From contig NC_061469.1 of the NCBI RefSeq assembly GCF_022581195.2, positions 6,262,001 to 6,326,000 of the forward strand: a stretch of 64,000 bases of DNA. The letters run 5' to 3'. The stretch is from Helicoverpa zea. Its lineage: Eukaryota > Arthropoda > Insecta > Lepidoptera > Noctuidae. The notes under the pieces are model-generated. The model was not told where the DNA came from. It was given only the letters and a program-made list of their open reading frames with translations, and made no database searches. Positions 1 to 10,900 of the stretch are shown piece after piece (within the stretch, counting starts at the first letter, position 1; each line of letters starts with the position of its first letter). The position numbers were made by a program, and so were the translations under genes.

Positions 1-59
1 TTTGTCAGAGTTTTAGCTCCGATTAAATCTTTCATTTATAAATGCAATGTTTAGCGTTT

Positions 60-330
60 ACAAAACGCAAGTACCTACTCTATTCTTTTGTTATTAAGTA
101 AGTGCAAAGAAAGACATACACATGCCTATGTAGTTACGAATGCGCGAGCGAACCGAACGCGAAATTTTTTTTAGGTGCTCGTACGGACGTAAAACCTACT
201 TAACTTTTTGTTTGTTGACAAATGTAAAAACGAGGGCATATAGTTTTTGAATACGCGAGCGAAGCGAGCGGGTTTGATCATTTTTTTAAGACTCAACCAA
301 AATTACGTAAAATGTAGCCCAAACATATAT
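60..330. repeat. Dispersed AT-rich repeat, two units with GCGAGCGAAGCGAGCG core
   Basis: Two successive units each contain a GCGAGCGAAGCGAGCG-like word followed by an A/T run and an 'AAAATTACGTAAAATGTAGCCC'-like tail. The same arrangement recurs at about 20,160-20,410, so this is an interspersed repeat. No coding capacity is visible. The family name is not known to me. Confidence 0.55.
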
Positions 331-750
331 TTTTTTCTGTTGGACATGTAAGATGGATATATATGTACGTAACATGGATAGCAACGTCACGAAGCAAAGC
401 TTCGCGGACCACTTGGAATGCCTCCAGGGACCACCAGTGGTCTGCGGACCACCGGTTAAGAACCACTGAGCTAGAGGATAAAAAAGGGTCGGTTGAAGAA
501 ATTTTTCATAACTGAAAACCATAAGTGGGAACTATTCTGCTATCCTTTTGACCTGACAATTTCGCAATTATAAAGGATTATTGAAACCAGTCCAGTAGTT
601 CCTGAGGATACAGTGTTTAAGCAAACAAACGAACTCGGCTACTGTCCTCTGCTTTTACCTAAAAAGGCGGTTAGTTATATAATGTTTATGTCATAAATAC
701 AATACTTATTTAAAACATTATACATAGTTATTATAAAATATTATAAAAGA
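331..750. other. Intergenic, nothing recognised
   Basis: AT-rich sequence downstream of the serine-protease-homologue gene. I see no exon, RNA gene or clear repeat boundary. The stretch 590-670 resembles LINE 3' flanks in wording but cannot be assigned. Confidence 0.4.
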
Positions 751-843
751 ATCAGCATGGCGATCCAACGAGGTAATGCTGCCAGCCTCTTGGGCACGCT
801 CCCAGTTGACAGCGATGGGGACGAATTTTTTGACGCTTTTTAG
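751..843 (+). pseudogene. 3' end of a LINE ORF (remnant)
   Basis: A short open stretch starting at ATG 757 and ending at TAG 841-843 reads MAIQRGNAASLLGTLPVDSD and continues to an acidic end. The 'AIQRGNAAS.LGT' wording is what I recall for the C-terminus of moth LINE polyproteins. A diverged relative lies at 30,060-30,190. Only the last ~30 codons remain, consistent with 5' truncation. Confidence 0.5.
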
Positions 844-1123
844 TTGTATGTTTTACTAGGATAGTTTTTGATATTTATTGTAAATATGTATTGTAAATAT
901 CTACATAGTTATATACTTTTTTGCTTCTAGCAGTTTTACTTTTGATCTACTAGCCTTACGTAAGCTTTTGTTTTCTTAAGTTTAAAATACGGTCGAACAC
1001 TGACTTCCAACATACAGTTCTGCCTAGTTTGGACATCAGGGTCTAACGACTAATTTGTACTACCACTTCTGTACCTTAGTTTTACACAAAGTAATGTACA
1101 AGTCCATTGGTGTTCAATAAGAA
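844..1123. other. Intergenic / 3' flank
   Basis: AT-rich sequence between the LINE fragment and the probable poly(A) site of the minus-strand gene. No feature can be supported. Confidence 0.4.
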
Positions 1124-1129
1124 TTTATT
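1124..1129 (-). terminator. Candidate poly(A) signal of the serine-protease-homologue gene
   Basis: TTTATT on the plus strand reads AATAAA on the minus strand, about 165 bases after the stop codon at 1,294. It is the first canonical signal after the stop that I noticed. Confidence 0.35.
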
Positions 1130-1293
1130 ATTATTATTATTTCTAATGATAATTCCACACCATATAAAGAGATACATATTGTATTTCAAGTTTTAAAACC
1201 TAGGACTTTAATAAAACTTTGAACCCCATTTTTCCCTCCCTGCGGCTGTTACAACTATGTGACTTATACACAGTGAACTATGACAGTTAACAG

Positions 1294-1947
1294 CTAGTTT
1301 ATAAATAAATCTGCTCTCAAAAAAACGACGCTGAGGAAGCATTGTAGAGCTAAAACAGCTTTAGCTAGCGAGCTCCGGCTACCCACGGCGACGGTGTCCA
1401 GGACGTCAGCTGTTATTTCTGCCAACTCCTCTTTGAACAGCCTGTTAGGATGCATGCCCCAGAAATCTTCACTTACACGTCTTCCCGAGATGTTTGTCGT
1501 CGTCGACGGCGTTCCGGTCGTCGTCGACCAATCGCCCGTCAACGTTGATGATTCGGTCGTCCATTCAGTTGTGGTCTCCGGTTCAGTGTCCTCAGGTCTG
1601 AGTGTTGTTGGTTCATTCGGTCTTCCCGGCATAGCAAACAGTCTGAAGTCCAATGTGGCTGCGGCATCAAAATGAAACTTTATATACAAAACATTGGTCA
1701 ATACTCTCCCCTTTTGGACTCGCATATTAACCATCTTGGGTTTGAGCATTTGTATCCAGGTTGGCCGCAGGTGTTTGGGTGTTTCTTTTTCACCCTTTTT
1801 TAGAGGCGGTGGGTCCGTTCGTGTTTTAAGTGGCTCATTCTTATACATCATATCAGAGTCAAAATCCATAAGGTCTTCAGTTCCTCCCGAAAAGTCCATC
1901 TCTTCTCTAAATTCAAGATACGCTTTTCCGCGCTGTTTGGCATTCAC
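1294..1947 (-). CDS. SPH gene, terminal exon (C-terminal tail)
   Basis: Begins in phase 0 after a TTTTATTAAAACATCTTACACAG-like acceptor. The 217 codons encode an acidic/basic segment, a Thr/Ser/Glu-rich stretch (PTTLRPEDTEPETTTEWTTE), likely an O-glycosylated linker, and a hydrophobic C-terminus (AKAVLALQCFLSVVFL) close to the stop. The latter could be a membrane anchor or a GPI-attachment signal. I do not recognise a named domain. Assignment to the SPH gene rests on strand, position and phase with the upstream exons. Confidence 0.65.
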   Translation of the reverse strand: MNAKQRGKAYLEFREEMDFSGGTEDLMDFDSDMMYKNEPLKTRTDPPPLKKGEKETPKHLRPTWIQMLKPKMVNMRVQKGRVLTNVLYIKFHFDAAATLDFRLFAMPGRPNEPTTLRPEDTEPETTTEWTTESSTLTGDWSTTTGTPSTTTNISGRRVSEDFWGMHPNRLFKEELAEITADVLDTVAVGSRSSLAKAVLALQCFLSVVFLRADLFIN

Positions 1948-4900
1948 CTGTGTAAGATGTTTTATTAAAACTTGAGAACTGCGCTTTAAGTTTACATACA
2001 GTTTCACATTTTTTTTTGATAAAATTACTTGTTAATGAAATAAACTTCGAGTAACACTTACAGTTAACGTAACACATATGCAGGCCATGTTGTAGAGGTC
2101 GTACAATGACAGCTGCAAATAAAACACTCTATTATTTGAAAGCTTTTAAGATTTGTAATTTTTTTTTAAATAATATTTTTAACGGAAGATTTAGATAACC
2201 AGTTGGTATTTATTTTGACCTTTTTTTTATCGACGTCAAAAATCATCAAATGACCCCTGTCGCTGTGGGTTAGCAGCTTCGAGGGAGTGTCAGACTCTTA
2301 CTGACTAAAAACCGTCGTGTTCCGTCGTGGGCCTTTTATGTGCCAGGGCCGCGGTATCTCTTTCGAACAACCCGCAGATTTATTTTGACCTCCAGTCAGA
2401 ACGGAGCAGCCTAATATCCTTGTAAAATAATTGCTACAGTTAATTTTAGGCCTTACTTATAAATAAATGTGCCCAGACGATCTGGGTAGTTCCGATTAGT
2501 GTAAGCATTTGCCTAGCTTTTTTGCAACTGATTGGAGTCGGTTCTAGTGTAACCGGATGCAGCTGAGTACCGATGTACGATTATTATAGTGTTTGAAACA
2601 GTGATGTACCATAATTAAAAATAATTCCTTAGCCCCAATAAACTACAGTAGTACTAGCTATTTTTGTCAAGATTCCACTTTGAATTGCATTCAAACACAT
2701 CAACTAACACAGCCTATCCAAGTCTGGAACTGGTACGTTAAGCCTGGAACTCCCTTCGCTCGTTCACAACTTATAGTCGACACGGAGCGTAGTATTTAAA
2801 CAAACATAAAAAGAGCTGCGGTGACATAATTTGCCGTCATAATACTTTTTTTGGTAAAAAACCAAATTCGATTCAGTGGTTTATTTAGGCAGAAATAGCG
2901 GCTTAATTTGCTTGCTAAGAGTTGGTGATCATTTACTATTTTACTATTATGTGTAACTTTATCTGGTGGTAAAGTTAAACACAAGCCGTATGATCTCTTC
3001 AAGACTGGTTGGCAGACATTCTGGTTTTTAACTTCCCTTAATGACTGCCAAAGATTTATTTGACAGCCGGATGCCACAAGATCCATCCACGGATCATTCC
3101 GAATACTGTTTAACCTTATGACGTATTGATCCATTAGTCAATTACTTAGTTACGACTCTATATAGTACTTACTTTATAGGTTACCTCTCCTTTATCATTC
3201 GGCATGCGGAGGGCGAAATGCTCTCGGTACATCAGGACTCGCCTATCTTTGCAGGCGTTCTCATATTGTTCGTGCATCTCGTCGACTAAAAATTTACAAA
3301 TAATTTGGTATTACCTACATCATTTTACTTATATACAAAGTCGAAGCGCATCGAAGCACTATTCTAACAGAGATATTTATCTTAAACAGACTATCTAGCA
3401 TTAAATGTTTTTTCTAATCGGATCAGTACTCGGTTGAGGAACAAAAAAGCTTTTAGGCTTTAAGTATAATATGTGCGAAGACGACTAGATCGAGCGATCG
3501 AGCAGGGGCTCGATTCTGCAAATTTTACTTAAACGACATACGATTCAGACTGAGATCCAATCACGACTCAATTACGATTTAAGCGTATGTGGCATTCCGC
3601 TATTTTTTCTTTTAAATAAACGTTTTTATTCTTTTCTGTGATTCAATAATGAATCATATTGTCTGTAAATGATTTAGGATTGCAATATGATTTATATTGC
3701 AAACTACCCTATAGACCAAATGGCAGACCAATCGCAAGTCAATCAAATGTCATTGGAATACGATTGGTTTTCGAATCCCCATTCCCCCAGCGGTTTCGCC
3801 ACCATCGTTCAACCGCGCAGAAAGGAGGAGTTCGGCAAGCGCAATACCGCCTTAATGCGCGCCACACCATCTTTTTAGGGTTCCGTACCCAAAGGGTAAA
3901 ACGGGACCGCTCCTCTGTCCGTCCGTCCATCGGTCACGAGGCTGTATCTCATGAACCGTGATAGTTAGAGAGTTGAAATTTACTCAGATGATTTCTGTTA
4001 CCGCTATAGCAACAAATACTGAAAACTAGAATAAAAAAATAAATATTTTGCGGGGCTCCCATACAACAAACGTGATTTTTTTGCTCGTTTTGTAAATAAT
4101 GGTACGGAACCCTTCGTGCGCGAGTCCGACTCCCACTTGGCCGGTTTTTTTAACCTCAATATGCTTGCCTCTATATCGGCAACCACGTTGGAGCAACGGT
4201 CCCCACGCCGGACTGCAGAGCTGATGGTTCCAGGTTCGATTTCCGGTGCGGTTAACATTTGTGTGATGGGCATGCTTTTTGACTGAGGGCTGGGCGTTAT
4301 AATGTATTTATAAGCATATATATGTATATCTAAAGTATGTGTAGTTTATCACTTGTATACTACCCATAACACAAGCACCCGTGACATTAAAAAATAGCTT
4401 ACCATGGGTAAGCCATTTTAAACGATTGCTTGTTCCGACCGTGTGTGAAGGTGTCGTAATATTTAAAAATTATATATGTTCTTGTAGCACTTACATCGAT
4501 ATATAGCAAGAGTATGGTTGTCTCTCTCGATAGGAGTGATAGAGTAGTGAGACAATTTGCCTTTCAAAAAGTAATGGTAATAGGAATGGCCGAGAATTTC
4601 TATCAACTCTTCACTACTTTCTGTTCGTCGAGTGTCCGACCTGAAACATTGTAAATATATGATCTGTTAAAGTTGAAATTCCTTTTACATAAAATTAAAC
4701 CGGCCAAGTTGACTGTTTAGGTATTATTAAAACTTCAATAAATAAAATGTGTTCTTTGTCATCATGTAGTGAACGCACCCAGGTTGCACTCTTCCTACTT
4801 CCTTACTCTAAGCCTCAAAATATGTTTGTCATTTTTACGCATGCCATATCATGAACGTGATACACATATCGCTGAAGACAAGGCTACAGAATTATAACAT

Positions 4901-7900
4901 AACTAGTTTCTGCTGTTTAGCGGCTTCACTAGCAGCTGGATAAAAAGTAGTCTGCAGCCTCAATAAATGGCTTAAATTAATATTTTTTCAAATCGCACGA
5001 GTTAGCTCCTGAGATTTATAAACCAATGGGATTGATGTTATGATTAATATTTCTCCCCTCTAGTAGCCTCTGTTTCACAAACCAACTAATGGACATGCAC
5101 ATTTAACAAAGGAACTCGAGTACTCACATGAACAGTTTGTGCACGGGGACGTAGTCGAACATGGTTCGGCGTCGCGTCAGCATATCTAGTGGATCCATCG
5201 ACTGGGGGTGTGGCGTCACGAACAATTCACTACTACCCCCATTGGAGGTGACGAGCTCGATCCAACTCAAGTACGGATACAACTCTATGTACCGGGCTGG
5301 CGCAGTACAGCCAGGACCGTAGATACTTAAGCCCTCCTGTTTATAAAAGACTATTCGTATTCTCTCTCTCAGAAGGACTCGAGTCATGAAAGAAAAGGTT
5401 TTAAAATGCTAAGCCAGGGTTTATCAATATCAATTGTAATGTGCATAGAAACAGAGCAAGAGTCTGCAAAGAAAGCGTGGAACGTTTATGTCTGTGGTGT
5501 TAAGGCAAAAGGGGATAAGTCAGAAATTGTGAAAAATGAGTTAATTACACAGTTGGGTACAAAATTTTACGAACTATCATGGTAAAAAGGAGATAAGTCA
5601 ATATAATGTATTTTATTTCGTGAATCTCAAATAAAAAATACGAGTCTAGTCATAAATAGCAAAACCTAAAAAGTAAAAAAGAGTTTTGTCTAGTTATCTT
5701 CTTATTGCATACGTGATCCTTTACTTATAAAATTAGGTATAATGAGATAAGTCGACTTGTGCCTAAATTCATATTCGTCGTTCCGCGTTAGTTGCATTTC
5801 GCGCGCGAAGTTGACGTCTTTTTACTAGTGCAACGGTGCAAAAAATCCTAAAATTATGGTTTACGTGGGTAATTTGAGTGTTGAAACCTACAGAAATGAA
5901 TAGGATTAACAAGTTCGATTTAACGTAAGTATGATGGATTTAAAACCTTAAAATTATGAGCTGATTCGGATCTGGAGGACAACCAGTATGGTTTCCGTAA
6001 AGGGCGTTCAACAGTTGACGCTATACTGCTTCCTCCACGCATGCGCGTGAGGGTCCTGGCGGTCCTGGCGGAGGAAGCAGTTGACCGTCGCGAGGTGGTT
6101 TTGGCGGTGTAGCATGACATCGCTAACGCGTTCAACACCCTGCCCTGGAATATCATAAAGGAGGCGCTCCGTTATCATGGAGTGCCAGGGTACCTCCGTC
6201 GCATAATCGGGGCCTATTTATCCGAAAGAGCTGTCGTGTACCCGGGTCGAGAAGGATGGAGTCGTCAGAACATCTCTTCCTCAGGGGTCGGTTCTCGGCC
6301 CTCTCCTGTGGAACCTTGGCTACAATTGGGTCCTGCGCGGTGCGCTTCTCCACGGCGTCAGCGTGATATGCTACGCTGACGACACGCTAGTCACAGCACA
6401 TGGGTAGGCGTACCGGCAGGCGGCCATTTGGGCCACAGCCAGTGTCGCGCAGGTCATGGGTAGGTCTTGGCCTCGAAGTGGCCTTGCACAAATCCGAGGC
6501 CCTTTGCTTCCATGGGCCAAGGAAGAAGCCACCTCCGGGGTCCAGTATCGTGGTGGGAGGGGTTACCATCGCTGTGGAGCCGACAATGAAATACCTGGGA
6601 CTCGTTCTCGAAAGTCGTTGGGACTTCGGGCCACACTTCCAGCGGCTCGCTCCTCGGTTGATGGTCGCTGCTACAGCGCTCTCACGCTTATTGCCCAACC
6701 TCAGGTGACCCAATACCTCCTGCCGGAGGCTCTATATGGGGGTCGTGCGGGCGATGGCACTTTACGCCGCGCCAGTATGGGCGAACACCCTGACGGCCCG
6801 CAACCTTGCAGTGCTGCGAAGACCACAGCGAGCGATGGCCATCAGGGTTATAAGAGGATACCGCACGATCTCCTTCGAAGCTGCATGCCTCCTAGCCGGA
6901 TCCCGGGACTTCGAGACCGACAGCCCTCGCGTCACTCTATACATGGCGCGAGGAAGCGGTGGGGCGGGCCGAGCGCCTCGTGCCTCAGCAAGTTGAGGTG
7001 CGCAGGGCAGAGCTCGGCCAAGACCTCATTGCGGAATGGGAGCAGCGACTTGCGCGACCCACGGCAGGGCACGCCGCTCTCGCGGCGGTAAGGCCCATAC
7101 TGAAGGAGTGGCTGGAGGGACGCCACGGCGCCTTCAGCTTTCGGCTGACACAGGTCCTTACCGGACATGGGTGTTTCGGAAAGTTCCTGTGTCGCATCGG
7201 TCGGGAGCCCACGCCCGAATGCCACCAATGTGGCATCTGGGGCAACGCAGCGCCGTGACCTAGCGGCAGCAGTAGACGCTGCGGGAAGTCTTTCGCTGCC
7301 GGCTGTCGTGTCCTGCATGGTCGGCAGCGAAGATGGATGGAACGCCGTCGCCTCCTTTTGTGAGGATGTGATGGTTTTAAAGGAGGCGGCGGAAAGGGAG
7401 AGAGAAGCTGCTTCCTCTCTCCCCGCCCGCAGCAGACGTGGAGGACGTCGCAGGCTGACTGGTCTCCGGCCACCATAGGGCGCGGCCTGCGGTCGACAGA
7501 CTAGGGGCGTCTGTCGTCCGATCAGAAACAGGCCTCGAAACGGTGGCGTTGTGTTGCGAGCGCCTCTTTTAGTGGAGCTTGCTGTGGCCGCTGGGTGACG
7601 GCCACAGCGGATGACGAGGCCCGCCTTTGAACATCTGGGGGGCCAATACCTGTCGGGGGTGCGGAAGAATGCTTTGGCGATACCCGTGCCCTCGACAATA
7701 GGTAATTGAAGGCAATACTGGGTGGGTTTTTAGCCGGTAAGAGTTCGGCACACCCCCTCCACCCACCCCAGGTGGAGGGAAGTCCATGAGGATTTCCCCC
7801 CTGCCAAAAAAAAAGGTATATACGTAAATAATAATAGCAAATAAAGAGACGAGTCGTTCTAGGATTTTTTTTTAATTTGTACCGTGTTATGGAAAAAGGA

Positions 7901-10900
7901 GATATGTCAGTTATTTTAATAATTAAGAAATAAAAATACTTTTTGGGTACATATAAAAGACGACTAAATTAATAAATGAATATTAAAACAGAGTTGTGTT
8001 CATTATTTCTATACACTTTTGATTAAACTGCATTTTTATTACAAAACAAACACGCGTTTTTTTGATTAGCCCCTGGTGAAAAGTTGTGTTTTTTGACTCA
8101 TCCCCTTTTGCCTTAACACCACAGATGTAATCTTCACGTTTTTTGACAAAACGCTCCACGCTTTCTGTCATCAAACTAAATGTCCGAATTATTTTGTAAT
8201 TTTATTTTATTTAGTTTATGACAAGTACCAAGATCAGCGCCATCTAGGCATCAGCTATTAAAAGAGTAAAAAGAAAAGCCCTCATAAAAAAGCCCTATCT
8301 ACATATACTTAGAGAAATAATTCTATGAAGTAGGTTGCTTAGGAAAGTATAGTAGAGAGTTGGAACTGACCAGAGTGATAATTCCAGTATCGTTAGACAC
8401 GAGCGCCATACCGTCATCCCACAGACAGTTTACTGCGGAGAAGGGCGCATACCCACACACGTACGAAGTAGGGATAGTGCTCTTGTCTATCACCTGAAAA
8501 ATGTTTCCATATCAAAGAGATATCCAATTCAATAAAGGTTTTTTGAAATAGGGACTTTTATGTTAAAAAATTACAACGTCACAAAATGACACTTTAGCTG
8601 AAATACCTATCAGCCATCTTAAATAGAGGAGGCAATTAAAATCGATATCAGGACTGGATAGGAGGAGGATCAGGACTATGAAATTTGCTCACGCCTCTTC
8701 GTTCATTAAATCCATCGCATACTGGATTGTCCAAAGTTTGTATTTTGTGAATCACTTTTTCCAGAGTTTCATATTCTGAAACCAATAAATTACTTCTTTT
8801 TATGCGGTTTTTTGGCTTTGATATTGAATTAAAACCTAGACTTACCATCTGTAAAACCGGTGAGGTACACAGTTTTGGATTTTTTAAAGTGTTCTCTTGA
8901 TAAGCACACAGGTGTCAGTGAAACTGAAAGTATTGAGAGCTATGTTGCAGGTGAACTTTATAAGATTCATTGATAAAACACATCCGATAAACTGCTGCAA
9001 AAACGACCCTTGGTGTTGACTTTGACAATAACACATGTGTTTACCCCCAAAACATATTAGGCGGTGTCCTGCGTGAGCGACGAACGCGACGCGACGCGAC
9101 GCTGCGAACGCGACGAACGCGATCAACTCAATGGCGTTCCCTATATGTGGCCTATGTACGCGACGTAAAGGCGCGTACGCACTGTTAGGACGCGGCTGGT
9201 GTCAGTCTTTTTAAAAAAAACCCACTAATACTGCTAACACTACTTTAATCAAAGAACTTGAACTTTACAAGGATTAGAGCAAAGGATTGTCTTAAACTCG
9301 TCAGGATAAGATATTGACAAAGTGACGGCACCGGTAGACTGAAGCCGCCACGCGGTTGCAAGTATTTTTATAGTAATCAAAAATGCATGCATTTGCAATA
9401 ACCGCGAACTAATTATGAATATAACATTTCCCCCCTTAAAACGAAGCAATATCCTTAAGGATATGCGAAGTCACTCTGATGGGAGGTTAAGACAAAACTT
9501 TTTACAAAAGGATCTTAATGACTATGAATGATTTCTGTCTAACTAATTCTAAGAGTGTAATATAAAAGAAAAATAATATGTCAAAGTTATAACAATAATT
9601 GGCAATAGTAAAACACATTTATATTAAGAACAATAAAATTAAGTATAGTTAAAAACAAAGACAAAAAGGTTAAGAGTTACATAAGAATAGAAGGTCAAAA
9701 TAAAGATTTACAATTAAGAATAATTAAGATTACGTTTGGACAAATTATCTGGTATAGATTGAGTAGAACCGTTGCTTTCTGAAATTTCTGTCAATTCAAT
9801 AGAGTTATGACATTTGGTTTCATTTTTCAGCACCCTTTGGGTATTGCATTGATTAAAAATTTGGATACAACAGGAATTTTGGCGATTGTTTGATCTTGAT
9901 AAACATTTTACATAGATTTTATACAAGATAAATAAGAATATAAGAATAATACAAGCAATAGTAAGGGATGAATAATAGCCGCTATACTTGACAAAGTGAG
10001 ATTCGTTATTTATTTTGTTAAGTTCATTTTCCAAATTATCTAATTGACTGTAGGAGTATTTCAATGAATCGAGATTAATGTTGCTTAAAGATAAAGGAGA
10101 TAACAGAGGTATTGACTTATTGAAAATATCCTTTTTACAACACTCATCTTGGGTGATATCAAAATCGACTTTTAGTTGAGCGGTAATTACAAAGTTTGTT
10201 GATACAGACGGTTCTAGTCTAATTGTCTTAGAAAATGCTACACAATCTTCCGTAAGTTTTAGGATACCCGTTCCGATAATCGGGTAGTCTTTCGTGTCAC
10301 TCTTATCACACTGCACTGTTAACTTATTTAACTTAGATTGCACATAGATCCACTTGTTATTGTTTAACGTTTGCCACATGTCTACGTCTCCGTATATAAA
10401 TTTAGAATTGCACTCACTAGGCAACGACATGTTCACTTCAGTCAGGAGTTTGGTTTCACAACACGGATTTGTAATACTAGAATAAACACTTACGAGTGGA
10501 CAAATCATATGTTCATTGTTTACATTTGAGCATTGTTGCAAATTATTAAATAAGCTGTAATGTAATCTATCATCTGTTAAGGCGATGTATGATTTTGAAG
10601 GAGTTATTAAGGCGAAGGTATTAGGGTTAGTATTATCGTGTGGGGTTGGTAGTGGAATGATTTTATAGACTTCGTATTTGATAGGGTATATGAGAGGTAT
10701 TTGTAATATGAAAAATATTCTGTTGTTATAATAGTAAGAAATTAGTTTAGATACATCTATAATAGTGTGTATATTATCAAGCGTTAACGGTACAGGAAAG
10801 TCCAGTTTATTATTAATAGAACTACTTCTTAGGCTTAGCTCGTGGAATAGTTTACTAGGCGATAATATGGAGGGATGTAAGATGTTAGCTTTAGAAAATA

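Noticed and set aside
1394..1975. Two plus-strand open frames of 93 codons
   Set aside because: They are antisense to the terminal exon of the SPH gene, which has protein-like composition and fits its splice neighbours.
2796..3134. Minus-strand frame of 112 codons
   Set aside because: Its DNA matches a dispersed moth repeat (22,370-22,640), and the frame has no protein character.
4189..4244. Possible tRNA gene
   Set aside because: B box present but no cloverleaf or anticodon arm; the AT-rich SINE body follows.
4480..4570. Candidate missing SPH exon ending at a GTAAGTG donor near 4,494
   Set aside because: Neither usable acceptor gives the length needed by the flanking phases, and the wording looks like repeat tail.
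6153..7478. Many overlapping frames on both strands of the GC-rich block
   Set aside because: High GC content leaves few stops. Only the plus-strand R1-type RT fragments have recognisable motifs.
8884..9126. Minus-strand frame starting MIAFVAFAASRRVAFV
   Set aside because: It crosses the boundary of the TTA-flanked element. The real exon (8,846-8,923) is read in another frame with good splice sites.
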